Assembly: GCF_012958305.1 (NCBI RefSeq)
Contig: NZ_JABBYO010000010.1
Span: 62,001 to 126,000, forward strand
DNA length: 64,000 bases
Direction of reading: 5' to 3'
Origin: Tautonia rosea
Lineage (GTDB): Bacteria; Planctomycetota; Planctomycetia; Isosphaerales; Isosphaeraceae
Positions 53,833 to 62,722 of this stretch are shown one piece after another. The translations under genes were made by a program, and so were the position numbers. Positions within the stretch are counted from its first letter, which is position 1, and each line of letters starts with the position of its first letter. A model generated the notes under the pieces. The model did not search any database. It saw only the letters and a list, made by a program, of their open reading frames with translations, and was not told where the DNA came from.

Positions 53833-54606
53833 GCTGATCGCGGGCGCCATCTCTGTGCTGCACGCAGGAACGTGCACGCTCGTCCCGTTCGCCTTTCGAG
53901 CGACTTCTCCCCGTGCTCACCCGATTCAGGTGACTGCCCCTGCCGATATTCCCGATCTTATTGGCGTGGGGAATGTCGCTTCGACCGTTCCCGAACGATC
54001 GCCCTGGCCCTTTGCCCGGCGCGATGGGCTTCCCCGCTCTTTGACAACCCGAGCAGGTTCCAAACAGACACTCATTTGAGCATTGGGGTGCCTCTGGGTG
54101 TCTCGACCCCGCAGGATCGATCCGCGAGCACGACGCCAACGCGGTCCGCTCACATCCCAACGCGCGAAACAAACCCACTTCGACCGGAGCCGCCCGCGCG
54201 AAACGAAGCCGTCGCACCGGCGCACGATTCCCGAAACGAACCGGAGCTAATCCGCGCAAGTCGCTCACTTCAAAAGTGTTCGTTCAATCGCCCCAGGCGC
54301 ACCGAGGCGCACCAGGGCCGCATTTCCGGGCGCACCGAGCCGCGCACCGAGCGACCCAATTCCCTCCCCCCCCCAACTCCCTTCCCCCCATCCGTGTTCC
54401 ATCCGTGTTCCATCCGTGTTCCATCCGTGGCCAAAACTCCCTTCACCAAACAAAGCCAATCCCTGGCCGAGCCGATTCCCGAAACGAACCGGGTCGAATC
54501 GACGTAAGCCCTTGCCAGCAAATCCTCAACGGCCCCTTCTCCCCGGCGCACCGGAGGCGCACCAACGGGGGCGCACCGGGCGCACCGAGGAGAGTCGGGC
54601 CGGGGA
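53833..54606. repeat. Repeat-rich intergenic region
   Basis: This 774-base region has no credible gene. It holds three kinds of repeat. Seven GGCGCACC copies occur in two clusters (54296, 54306, 54329; 54545, 54556, 54570, 54579). An 11-base tandem repeat CCATCCGTGTT occurs at 54388, 54399 and 54410 with a partial fourth at 54421. The direct repeat GATTCCCGAAACGAACCGG occurs at about 54228 and 54474, with looser related copies (CGCGAAACAAACC) near 54162. The region looks like an eroded repeat island. Confidence 0.55.
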
Positions 54607-55173
54607 TCAGTCGCCGTGCTTCTCGCGGAGGCGGCCGGAGAGGCGGAGGATCAGATGGGCGCGCTCGAACTGGTCGACCCATTCGGCCGTGACCGAGGCC
54701 AGCTCGTCGTCGGGAGGGGGGACGAGGCCGGTCGGGCAGCTCGGGCCGAGCTGGTCGGTGGCGAGCTTGCGGTAGCGCGAGAGGGTCCGGTCGCCGAACC
54801 GGGAGACCTCAAAGAAGTCCTCGCTCAGGAAGACGACGGTGGGCACCCGTCGGCCGTCGTTGATCCGAAGCAGGTCCGAGACCTCGGGCAGCGCGTCGCG
54901 GTCGAGGTAGCGGATCTCGATCGCCGAGGGATTGGCCGCCGCGATGTGGTCGAGGATCGGGCACTGATACACGCAGTCGCCGCACCAGGTCCCCGCCAGG
55001 CAAAGCACCGGCATCCTCCGAACGAACCCGCCGATCACCCCCTTCTGGGCCTCGGTCAACCGCACCCGATCATGAATCGCCGCCCATTTGCCCCGTTCCG
55101 CCTCCGACCCGTACTTCGCCAGGAAGTCTTGATATCCCAGCGCCTCGCCGAACACCTTGCCCCAGTCGATCAT
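54607..55173 (-). CDS. Thioredoxin-like protein with WCGDC motif
   Basis: The predicted protein has 188 residues. The WCGDC motif sits at residues 63-67 (C64 and C67), within PVLCLAGTWCGDCVYQCP, the typical thioredoxin active-site context, and a cis-Pro is expected in RRVPTVVFLS. It has no obvious signal peptide, so it should act in the cytosol. It differs from classical thioredoxin (WCGPC), so its redox potential and partners are open. The ATG at 55173 is followed by MIDWGKVFGEALGY. It is convergent with the J-domain gene and divides it from the YTV gene. Confidence 0.85.
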   Translation of the reverse strand: MIDWGKVFGEALGYQDFLAKYGSEAERGKWAAIHDRVRLTEAQKGVIGGFVRRMPVLCLAGTWCGDCVYQCPILDHIAAANPSAIEIRYLDRDALPEVSDLLRINDGRRVPTVVFLSEDFFEVSRFGDRTLSRYRKLATDQLGPSCPTGLVPPPDDELASVTAEWVDQFERAHLILRLSGRLREKHGD

Positions 55174-55430
55174 CAGCCTCGCTGTCCTTTCGTCAGTCGT
55201 TTATGTGATGGCTTGATGCGTTTGAGAAGCCCTTCATGAAACGTCCAACAGCCAGGTGCTTCTCACCGCTTCAGGAACGGAGCGATGGTAGCCCTTCAGC
55301 CCCCCGCTGCCCAGCCCCTTCGACGTTCCGGAAACGCAACGAGACGCCCCCCGGCGGGGAGATTTCCCGCCAGGAGAGGCGTCTCGGTTCAACCCAGAGA
55401 ACGGAGGGAATCAGCCCCCCTTGCCCCGGC

Positions 55431-56948
55431 TCACGACTGCGGCGAGGCGGCCTGAGGCGAGGCCATTTGGCCCGTCGGCGCGACACCCTGGTAGCTCGGG
55501 GCGACGGTCTCAACCGGCACCATCACGGTCGTCGTCACCGGGATTTGGCGGGTCGCCTGGCGGGGGACGCACCGGGTGACGGTCACGGGCACCTGTTCCG
55601 GGATCGTCACCGGCACCTGTCGCGTGATCGTCTCCTGAACGGGGACCATCTTCGTCGTGTAGGTCGTCACCGGCACCTGAACAGCGCGGGTCACGGGGAC
55701 CTGTCGGGTGATCGTCTCGGTGACAACCCGCGTCCGGGTGGTCATGACGGTCACGGGCACCTGTTCCGGGATCGTCACCGGCACCTGCCGGGTCATCGTC
55801 TCGGTGACCTGCCGGGCCCGGACGGTCGGAACGTGGTCGGTCCGGGTCTCCTGGGTCATGGTGACCCGGGTCGTCGGAACGGTCTCGGTGATCTGCCGAG
55901 AGACCATCTGGGTCACCGGCACCTGAACGTCACGGACCTCCTCGCGGGGGACCATCCGGGTCACCTGAACGGGGACCTGCTGGTGGCGGACCTCCGGCAC
56001 CTGCACGGTCGTCTGCACCGGGACGGTCTCGCAGCGCTGGCGGGTCACAAAAGAGGTTTCCTGAATCTGATGTCGGACCGGATTGGGCACGTAAACCGTC
56101 TTCGTCGTGTAGCTCGGGGCACACGAGCTGCCGCAGCCCGATCCATGCCCAAGGCCCAGGCACGAGAGCCCCAGACCATGATGCCCGCCGACCGGGACCG
56201 TCACCGTCTGATAGCCCCCCTGGTCGACGCAGACCTCCCGAGTCCGGGTCACCGGCACCTGCTCGGCGACCGTCTGCGTGACGTAGCTCGTCCGGACCTG
56301 CGGGACCATCACCGTGTACGGCTGCGACTGCATGACCGTCTCGACCACTCGATCGAGCACCGTGTGCCGCTGCTGGATCGTCTGGGTCGTCGTCACCGGC
56401 TCGCAGACGGTCCGGGTCACCTGCTGCTGGACCGTCTCATACCTGGGAATGTTCACCACATACTGCCGAGGCACCGTCACCGTCTCGTACAGGGTCCGCG
56501 TGACCGGGATCTGCTCGGTCTTGTACTCGGTCCGGTACTTCGTCTGGGTCGTCTGCACCGGCACCTGCTCGGTGACATACCGCTGGACGGGCACCTGTTG
56601 AGTGACGTATTCGGTCCGGTACTCGGTCCGGGTCGTCTGCACCGGCACCTGCTCGGCCACGTACCGCGTGACCGGGATCTGCTCGGTCTTGTACTCGGTC
56701 CGGTACCTCGTCTGCATGATCGTCTCCGGGACGGTGTCATAAACCGTCTCGGTGATCGTCTTCATGGTCGTCACGGTCTGGGGAACCATCGTCGGACCGC
56801 ACGGCAGCCCAACCGGCTCGACCGACAGACACGACAGGCTCGGGCTCCCGATCCCACATCGGAAACAGGCCGACGCCGAGCCCGATCCCCCCAGAACCAT
56901 CGCCGCGGTCGCCGCCAGCAGCAGACCGCCCCGCTTCATCCGCCTCAT
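55431..56948 (-). CDS. Secreted YTV-repeat protein
   Basis: The predicted protein has 505 residues. A signal sequence (LLLAATAAMVLGGSGSAS) is followed by a Cys pair (CFRCG), and nearly all the rest is a low-complexity beta-repeat of the YTV type: units such as TRQVPVTIPEQVPVTV, YRTEYKTEQIPVTR and YVAEQVPVQTTRTEYRTEY alternate V, T, R, P and Q. A Cys/Gly-rich break (CLGLGHGSGCGSSCAP) lies at about residue 280. YTV-domain proteins are typical of planctomycetes and likely belong to the cell surface or wall. The ATG at 56948 follows GGGGAGCGCGAAGTC; longer starts (56987) lack one. Confidence 0.75.
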   Translation of the reverse strand: MRRMKRGGLLLAATAAMVLGGSGSASACFRCGIGSPSLSCLSVEPVGLPCGPTMVPQTVTTMKTITETVYDTVPETIMQTRYRTEYKTEQIPVTRYVAEQVPVQTTRTEYRTEYVTQQVPVQRYVTEQVPVQTTQTKYRTEYKTEQIPVTRTLYETVTVPRQYVVNIPRYETVQQQVTRTVCEPVTTTQTIQQRHTVLDRVVETVMQSQPYTVMVPQVRTSYVTQTVAEQVPVTRTREVCVDQGGYQTVTVPVGGHHGLGLSCLGLGHGSGCGSSCAPSYTTKTVYVPNPVRHQIQETSFVTRQRCETVPVQTTVQVPEVRHQQVPVQVTRMVPREEVRDVQVPVTQMVSRQITETVPTTRVTMTQETRTDHVPTVRARQVTETMTRQVPVTIPEQVPVTVMTTRTRVVTETITRQVPVTRAVQVPVTTYTTKMVPVQETITRQVPVTIPEQVPVTVTRCVPRQATRQIPVTTTVMVPVETVAPSYQGVAPTGQMASPQAASPQS

Positions 56949-57229
56949 GACTTCGCGCTCCCCAAAGGTGCTCATCACTTGCCCCATCGCCCAAAGACGA
57001 CCTGTCGCGACGCAATCGCTCCCGATCCCCCAGGCGGTTGTCTTCTCCCGATCGCTGCACCTTTCCGGTTTAGCCCATCATTCGCGTCAGTTCAAGAAAT
57101 TAATTTGGAGGATTTGCGGATTCTGGGACGATTTTGCGGCCGGGTATTCCGAGCAAACTCAACTAATGAGCAGGGAAACCGCGCTTCCCGAGACGTGCGG
57201 TGTGGTCGTTGGTCCAAATCCGATAGGCG

Positions 57230-57264
57230 CAAAAAAAAACCCGGTCCCCCCCGAGGGGACCGGG
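57230..57264 (-). terminator. Perfect intrinsic terminator of the putative small RNA
   Basis: On the minus strand, CCCGGTCCCC (57264-57255) pairs with GGGGACCGGG (57249-57240) as a perfect 10-bp stem around a TCGGG loop, followed by ten T residues (57239-57230). No minus-strand gene ends just upstream of it. Confidence 0.85.
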
Positions 57265-57456
57265 CATAGCCAGGGAGAACGACGCTTGCTCGTGACTTCG
57301 TCGGTCTGGATCGAACAGAGGGCCGAGACCCTTTGTGTCCGAAAGGACGCGGTCAGAGGCGAGCAATTCAGTGCCGAAGCACCCCAGATGCCAGGACGGC
57401 CCGAAATACGCGATTCGAGGTAGGTGAAGTGGACGGATCTTTTTCTGCAATCAAAT
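57230..57456 (-). ncRNA. Putative small structured RNA with its own promoter and terminator
   Basis: On the minus strand a promoter-like element, several hairpins and a perfect intrinsic terminator define a transcript of about 225 bases, with no matching protein. Proposed start is near 57456. Hairpins in order are GUGC-UUCG-GCAC (57382-57371, with the very stable C(UUCG)G loop) and GUCC-UUUC-GGAC (57348-57337). A long-range helix UUGCUCG (57366-57360) / CGAGCAA (57292-57286) encloses the second. A T-loop-like element UUCGAUC lies between. It is not a tRNA, tmRNA, RNase P or standard SRP RNA by eye. 6S RNA is possible but not recognised. The minus-strand open frames that cross it run through the terminator, which argues against coding. 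Confidence 0.6.
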
Positions 57457-57462
57457 GTTAAG

Positions 57463-57491
57463 ATTCCAGGAAAAAATTCGGGTATGGTCAA
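57463..57491 (-). promoter_or_regulatory. Promoter candidate for the putative small RNA
   Basis: On the minus strand, TTGACC (57491-57486, five of six) and TGGAAT (57468-57463, four of six) are separated by exactly 17 bases. The start would be near 57456, about 190 bases before the terminator stem. Confidence 0.5.
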
Positions 57492-57680
57492 TGTCTTAGA
57501 CTCCCTGCCCGATTCTTCGGCGGTCGTGCTTGCCTGATCGGCAGAAGCCGGAGGGCCCGACGCCGATCCGGGTCGATTGCCTGGCCCGCGGCCGCTAGAA
57601 TGGGGAACCGAAAACGCAAAGCGGTGGGACGCACCAATGCACCATTGATGCAACCGAACCCGTTGGGGTGGATACGGCTG

Positions 57681-59363
57681 ATGACGACCAAGGTGTTTGT
57701 GCTCGGGCTCGACGGGGCGACCTGGGACATTCTCGGGCCGCTGGCCGATGCCGGCGCGCTGCCGAACCTGGCGAGGTTGCGGCAAGAGGGGGCCTCGGGC
57801 ACCCTGCGGTCGATCTTCCCCCCTCTGAGCCCGGTCGCCTGGACCGGGGTGATGACTGGGAAAAACCCGGGCAAGCATGGCGTCTTCGAGTTCCTCGAAT
57901 TCGAGCACAACCCGCTCGGCGGCCGGGTGAACACGTCGCGGTCGATCCGGTCGGAATTGCTCTGGGAGATCGCCGGCCGTTTCGGCAAGCGGACGATCGC
58001 CGGGGCCGTGCCGATGAGCTACCCCCCGCGCCCGAGTCCTGACGGCTTCTTCCTCGGCGACTTCCTCAGCCCGCCGAACGCCAGGGACTTCTCGACCGAC
58101 CCCGCTCTCTTTGCCGAGCTGGAAACGGCCCTTGGCGAAGCGTACCGACCCTGGGACACCTCCGTCCACGACGGCGGCAATGAGGCCCAGGCGCTCGCCT
58201 CCTTAACCGACTTCCTCGACCACCACCTCCGCGCTGTTCGGTTCCTGATGGACGCCCGACCTTGGGACCTGTTCGTCTACGACCTGATGGCCACCGACCG
58301 CATCCAGCACGAACTCTGGCACGCCTGGGACCCCTCCCACCGACTGGCCAAAGGACGGCGCGACCTGGCGAAGGTCCGCGACGGCTTCATCGCCTTCTGG
58401 TCGAAGCTCGACGCCGGAATCGGTGAGATCGAGGCCGCCTTGCCTGCCGATGCAACGTTGATCTTGATGAGTGACCACGGCTTCGGCCCCGTCGAGCACT
58501 TCGTCAATTTCAACGTCTGGCTCCTGGAGAAAGGGTTCATTCAACTGATCAACACCCCTTATGTGATGCAGAAGTACTGGTGCTACAAGCGAGGGGTGAC
58601 GCCGGAGTGGATCTATAACATCATGGCCCGCTTCGGCCAGGCGAAGCACCGGGTCAGCCGGTTCGGCGGCAGCCAGGACAACGGGCTCGACCGCCTGGCC
58701 GAGTCGGTCTTCCTTTCACGTCGTCATATCGACTGGTCAAAAACCAAGGCATACGCTCAGGGGAACTTCGGCCAGATTTTCCTCAACCGGATCGGCCGCC
58801 AGCCGAGCGGGTGCGTGGCCGAGGCCGACGTCCGCCCGATCCTCGACGACCTGAAGGCCGAGTTAGCCGAGTTGACCCATCCCGAAACCGGTGATCCGCT
58901 GGTCGATCGCGTCTACGAGGCCGACGAACTCTACAACGGCCCGATGAGCCGCCTCGCCCCCGACCTGACCGTCGTCCTGGCTGACTGGCGCTACCGGACG
59001 ATCGGCCTGCACGACTTCACGACCCACAAGGTGATCTCCCCCGCCTTCGGCCCGACCGGCGACCACCGGATGGAAGGAGTCTTCGTCGCCAATGGCCCCG
59101 GCATTCAGCCCGGCGCCTCGCTGAGCGACTCCGCCACCCTGCTCGACATCGCCCCGACCGTCCTGCACTTGCTCGGCGTCCCAAGCCCCGACGACCTCGA
59201 CGGTCGCCCCCTCACCGAGGTCCTCGACCCGTCCTTCCAGCCCGATCGCGCCACCCAGCTCGCCCCCTCCTCCTCCAACGGCGACGGCTCCCCATCCGCC
59301 AGCCTCGACGAGGAAGACGACGAGGCCGTCAAGCAGCGTTTGGCGGACCTCGGGTATCTCTGA
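57681..59363 (+). CDS. Type I phosphodiesterase/nucleotide pyrophosphatase (alkaline phosphatase superfamily)
   Basis: The predicted protein has 560 residues. The metal-binding and catalytic frame of the superfamily is visible: VFVLGLDGATWD (first Asp), SPVAWTGVMTGKNPGKHGVFEF (nucleophile Thr region), MSDHGFG (Asp-His) and GDHRMEGVF (His). Middle DLMATDRIQHELWH carries another Asp-His pair. It should hydrolyse phosphoester or phosphonate-type bonds, as in predicted AP-superfamily proteins of capsule or glycan operons. There is no signal peptide, so it is probably cytosolic. The ATG at 57681 gives MTTKVFVLGLDGATWD; the frame continues to 57600 without conserved sequence. Confidence 0.85.
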   Translation: MTTKVFVLGLDGATWDILGPLADAGALPNLARLRQEGASGTLRSIFPPLSPVAWTGVMTGKNPGKHGVFEFLEFEHNPLGGRVNTSRSIRSELLWEIAGRFGKRTIAGAVPMSYPPRPSPDGFFLGDFLSPPNARDFSTDPALFAELETALGEAYRPWDTSVHDGGNEAQALASLTDFLDHHLRAVRFLMDARPWDLFVYDLMATDRIQHELWHAWDPSHRLAKGRRDLAKVRDGFIAFWSKLDAGIGEIEAALPADATLILMSDHGFGPVEHFVNFNVWLLEKGFIQLINTPYVMQKYWCYKRGVTPEWIYNIMARFGQAKHRVSRFGGSQDNGLDRLAESVFLSRRHIDWSKTKAYAQGNFGQIFLNRIGRQPSGCVAEADVRPILDDLKAELAELTHPETGDPLVDRVYEADELYNGPMSRLAPDLTVVLADWRYRTIGLHDFTTHKVISPAFGPTGDHRMEGVFVANGPGIQPGASLSDSATLLDIAPTVLHLLGVPSPDDLDGRPLTEVLDPSFQPDRATQLAPSSSNGDGSPSASLDEEDDEAVKQRLADLGYL

Positions 59364-59445
59364 TCGCTGGATCTGGGTCGGATCGTGGCGGCTGATCGGG
59401 CGGCAGACGCCCCGCAGATTCCTTGTAACCAGGTGTTCCAGCCAA

Positions 59446-59473
59446 TTGACAACGGCGAACAACAGGGTAAACT
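59446..59473 (+). promoter_or_regulatory. Promoter candidate for rpsL-rpsG
   Basis: TTGACA (59446-59451, exact) and TAAACT (59468-59473) are separated by 16 bases. Transcription would start near 59480, about 158 bases before rpsL. Confidence 0.55.
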
Positions 59474-59637
59474 GGACGTTTTGCCGCATCGTATCGACTC
59501 TCTGGGACGCGCTGCAAAGGTGAACCCAGGGTTCTGATGTGGATATGGATCATCCCGAGGAGCACCCTTGAAGGACCGACGTGTCGGCCTTGAAGGGGTC
59601 GGGGACGCCCGAGGATCGCCAGGACGACCGAAGACCT

Positions 59638-60039
59638 ATGCCCACGATCAATCAGCTCGTCCGCAAGCCGCGGAAGCAGCAGTATACAAAGACCAAGTCG
59701 CCGGTGCTGGAGGCCAACCCGTTCAAGCGGGGGGTTTGCCTGCAGGTCAAGACGATGACGCCGAAGAAGCCGAACTCGGCCCTGCGGAAGGTCGCCCGCG
59801 TGCGGCTGTCCAACGGCAAGGAAATCACGGCCTACATCGGCGGCGAAGGCCATAACCTGCAGGAGCACTCGATCGTGCTCGTCCGCGGGGGCCGGGTCCG
59901 CGACCTGCCGGGCGTCCGGTACCACATCGTCCGCGGCGTGCTCGACTCGCTCGGCGTGGCCGACCGCAAGCAGGCCCGCTCGAAGTACGGTGCCAAGGCC
60001 AAGGCCGCCCCGGCCGCCAAGGGCGCCCGCAAGAAGTAA
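59638..60039 (+). CDS. rpsL: Small ribosomal subunit protein S12
   Basis: The predicted protein has 133 residues, at the decoding centre. [57 protein letters not shown] (in pieces) is standard, with the lysine of KKPNSALRK that mutates in streptomycin resistance unchanged. The C-terminus [12 protein letters not shown] is slightly extended. The ATG at 59638 starts MPTINQLV; the longer frame to 59581 is not S12-like. rpsG follows after 262 bases. tufA and fusA are not next to it. Confidence 0.95.
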   Translation: MPTINQLVRKPRKQQYTKTKSPVLEANPFKRGVCLQVKTMTPKKPNSALRKVARVRLSNGKEITAYIGGEGHNLQEHSIVLVRGGRVRDLPGVRYHIVRGVLDSLGVADRKQARSKYGAKAKAAPAAKGARKK

Positions 60040-60301
60040 TCGCCAGCCTTCGGCGATGGACCGACCGACCAAGGGGCGCTGGCCAAAGTGCCCCAGCCAG
60101 GCCAAGCCCGACGGGTGCTCCTCGACGTCCCTCGCGGTCCGGCTGGCCGACCTGGCTCAAGACTCGATCGCCTTCCGGCCTTTCCGGCGAGCTTCGGTCT
60201 TACGATGTCGCCCCTGGCCCTCGCCCGGTGATGCTCCTGTCGCCTGCCTCGACTTCAACCGGATTTCTCTGGCCCCTCGCATTCACGGAACCGATCCGAC
60301 C

Positions 60302-60775
60302 ATGGCCCGCAAGTTCACCGCCAGCAAGTCGCAGCTCCGCCCCGACCCGAGGTTTGGGTCGAAGCTGGCCAGCAAATTCATCAACTGCCTGATGTACGAC
60401 GGCAAGAAGAGCGTCGCTCAGCGCGTCTTCTACGATGCCACCGACCTGATCCAGAAGCGCCTGCCGGACATCGACCCACTGGAAGTCTTCGTCCGGGCGG
60501 TCGAGAACGTGATGCCGGTCATCGAGGTCCGCTCGAAGCGCGTTGGCGGTGCCACCTATCAGGTGCCGATGCAGGTCAAGAAGAACCGCCAGCAGACCCT
60601 GGCGATTCGCTGGATCCTGATGGCCGCCCGCGAAAAGAAAGGGCGACCGACCCACGTCAAGCTCGCCGACGAGCTGATCGCCGCCTTCAACCGCGAAGGC
60701 GCCGCCATGAGCCGTCGCGAGAACGTCCACCGCATGGCCGACGCCAACAAGGCCTTCGCCCACTTCGCCTGGTAA
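60302..60775 (+). CDS. rpsG: Small ribosomal subunit protein S7
   Basis: The predicted protein has 157 residues, nucleates the 30S head. [40 protein letters not shown] (in pieces) is a typical start. [25 protein letters not shown] and RREN-type C-terminal [23 protein letters not shown] match the family. The ATG at 60302 is clear; the frame upstream to 59990 crosses rpsL. It is separated from rpsL by 262 bases. In most bacteria fusA follows; here a GNAT gene does. Confidence 0.95.
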   Translation: MARKFTASKSQLRPDPRFGSKLASKFINCLMYDGKKSVAQRVFYDATDLIQKRLPDIDPLEVFVRAVENVMPVIEVRSKRVGGATYQVPMQVKKNRQQTLAIRWILMAAREKKGRPTHVKLADELIAAFNREGAAMSRRENVHRMADANKAFAHFAW

Positions 60776-60895
60776 TCTCAAGCGCTTCCTGATCGTTGCA
60801 TCTCGGGCTTCGGGACTCCTTCGTTTTGACGAGGGAGTCTCCTGGTCCGTTTTTTCTTGGCTGATCGACGGCCGTGCCTGAGGCCTCTTCGAGCC

Positions 60896-61369
60896 GTGTC
60901 CCTCTCGATTCGACCGTTCCGGATCGCCGACGCCCCGGCCTTGCTGGCTTTGTTCCGGGACACGATTCGCCGGGTCAACAGTCGCGATTACTCGCCTGAG
61001 CAGATCACGGCGTGGGCCTCGGACGAGATCGACGAGGCGGCCTGGGCCTCGCGGTTTGAGGGTCGGTTCGTGGCGGTCGCCGAGGCCGATGGACGGATCG
61101 CCGGCTTCGGCGAGCTGGAGCCGAACGGTCATATCGACCGCTTCTTCGTCTCGGCCGACCATCAAGGGCTCGGCATCGGTCGGGCCTTACTCGAAGCGAT
61201 TGAGGTTGAGGCCAGGCGGATCGGCCTCCGCCAGCTCGATGCCGACGTGAGCCTGACGGCCGTCCCGTTCTTCGAGCGGCGAGGCTTCGAAACGCGATCG
61301 CCTCAGATCGTTACCCTGCGCGGGGTCGAGTTCCACAACGTGAAGATGACTCGGGCGCTCGACGGATGA
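60896..61369 (+). CDS. GNAT-family N-acetyltransferase
   Basis: The predicted protein has 157 residues. The GNAT core is clear: SLSIRPFRIADAPALLALF opens strand 1, FVSADHQGLGIGRALLEAIEVEA is motif A with the acetyl-CoA pyrophosphate loop QGLGIG, and VPFFERRGFE is the C-terminal motif B region. It would transfer an acetyl group from acetyl-CoA to an amine; the substrate is unknown. The start GTG at 60896 gives a family-type beginning; a TTG at 60857 would add 13 residues. It lies alone, downstream of rpsG by 120 bases. Confidence 0.82.
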   Translation: MSLSIRPFRIADAPALLALFRDTIRRVNSRDYSPEQITAWASDEIDEAAWASRFEGRFVAVAEADGRIAGFGELEPNGHIDRFFVSADHQGLGIGRALLEAIEVEARRIGLRQLDADVSLTAVPFFERRGFETRSPQIVTLRGVEFHNVKMTRALDG

Positions 61370-61473
61370 CTCGCTGAGTCCGACGAATTCGAGGTGCCAG
61401 TTCCGCCGATCGGTTCGGTTCGGAAAATTCTCCGTGGCCAGAATCGATCGGACGCGGTAGGCTCAAGCGTACC

Positions 61474-62436
61474 ATGAAACCCCCCTTGATTCCCCCTGCC
61501 GACGCTCCCGACGACGGTCCCGATCGGCCGATCCGATCGCGACCTGCCACGGACCTCGGCACCCCGTTTGTTGTCACGGCTGACGCGTCGAACGTCGGAC
61601 CGGTCATTGTGGATTTTCCGCGCACTCGCGGTTATTCCGAACCCTCGACGGCGTCGACACCACCGTCGAGCCCACCCACCATCGCGGGCTTGCCGCCGTT
61701 CGAGCTTCGGGCCTTGCGAATCACGGATGCCGGTTGGGGGGCCGGATGGGAGCTGTGTCCGGCCCCTCCGCGACGCTCGTGGATGGATGGCCATCCGCAT
61801 GCGTACCACTGTTTGCCACTGGTGGTGGCCAATCAGTGGGGATGGCAAATTCATTGTCCCGTGGATGTGAGGATCGTCTGGGACGGGTCTCCCGAGCTGT
61901 CGGGCCTGGTGGTCGAACTCGACCCCGTCTATCAGGTGACGATCAAGAGCCAGTTCGGCCAGGGGATCGTGACGTTTTCTCCTCCGTGGATGTTTCGGAC
62001 TCCTCCCGGCTGGGACCTCTGGGCCAAGGGACCGACGAACTTCTGGAAAGCGAACTGTGTGCCTCTGGAGGGGATCATCGAAACATGGTGGCTCCCTTAC
62101 ACGTTCACCTTCAACTGGAAGCTTGTTGAACCGGGGGAGGTGACGTTTGCGAAGGGAGAGGCCATTGGTCAGATCCTTCCCGTGCCTCATCAAACGTTTG
62201 CCGAGGCGCGGGCGATCGAGGAACCGCTGAGCGTCGAGCCCGAATTGATGTCCCAGATGGCCTCCTGGCGCGATGAGCGGCAGCGGAGATCAGGCCAGCG
62301 GCATCAAAATCACCTGATGTACCGCAAGGCCCAGGATGTCGATGGGCACCTCGTCCGGGTGCCCGTGCCTCCGGTGGGTCCTCGATCTTGCTCAACCGCA
62401 ACCGACTCGCCCGAGGATCCCCAGGCCGAGCGTTGA
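61474..62436 (+). CDS. DUF6065-like protein of unknown function
   Basis: The predicted protein has 320 residues. The central block VVANQWGWQIHCPVDVRIVWDG, GIVTFSPPWMFRTPPGWDLWAKGPTN, and FTFNWKLVEPGEVTFAKGEAIGQILPV resembles the DUF6065 family in pattern; this is pattern recognition, not a search result. The first 75 residues are S/T/P-rich and the last 60 are polar, both probably disordered. The abundant W and P residues suggest a beta-rich fold. The ATG at 61474 has weak upstream purines. It is transcribed in the same direction as the neighbouring genes but is probably separate. Confidence 0.65.
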   Translation: MKPPLIPPADAPDDGPDRPIRSRPATDLGTPFVVTADASNVGPVIVDFPRTRGYSEPSTASTPPSSPPTIAGLPPFELRALRITDAGWGAGWELCPAPPRRSWMDGHPHAYHCLPLVVANQWGWQIHCPVDVRIVWDGSPELSGLVVELDPVYQVTIKSQFGQGIVTFSPPWMFRTPPGWDLWAKGPTNFWKANCVPLEGIIETWWLPYTFTFNWKLVEPGEVTFAKGEAIGQILPVPHQTFAEARAIEEPLSVEPELMSQMASWRDERQRRSGQRHQNHLMYRKAQDVDGHLVRVPVPPVGPRSCSTATDSPEDPQAER

Positions 62437-62722
62437 GGCTGGGCCTCGGCCGTTTGCTCGTTTCGGACCAGGGCTCGCTGGCGTTTTGACAGCCTCAAGC
62501 CAGCGGGTTAGGCTACAACGATCGCGCGTCCTCCGACGCGCTGCGCGGGCATCCGCCCCTCGGGGTTTGATTTCGGTTGGGTTGACGGTCCGGCACTCAC
62601 AGACCGGGCGGTTTTGCACGATCGGAGCCGGTTCCCGAGTGCGAGATGCACCACGCGGTCATCGGGAGCTGATCACGCTGGGGGCAGGGACTGGCCCGAT
62701 TCCGACCGAGGGGCCAGAGCCA

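Larger units (their letters stand above)
56949..57680. other. Divergent spacer between YTV and phosphodiesterase genes
   Basis: This 732-base divergent region holds the putative small RNA (57230-57456). Besides this, 56949-57229 has no credible gene, only AT-rich sequence near 57090-57180. The section 57492-57680 contains an in-frame extension of the plus-strand gene up to 57600, not used here. Confidence 0.5.

Noticed and set aside
55236-57269. Plus-strand open frame of 677 codons opposite the YTV gene
   Set aside because: It is very rich in H, R, D, L and G and mirrors the V/T/R repeats of the minus-strand gene; the minus frame has signal peptide, ribosome binding site and YTV pattern.
57300-57340. 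tRNA or tmRNA suggested by a T-loop-like UUCGAUC
   Set aside because: The stem around it has only four base pairs, and no acceptor stem or CCA end can be paired with it.
57159-58169. Minus-strand open frame of 336 codons covering the putative small RNA
   Set aside because: It passes through a perfect terminator stem and poly-T tract and into the antisense of the phosphodiesterase gene, so it is very unlikely to be translated.
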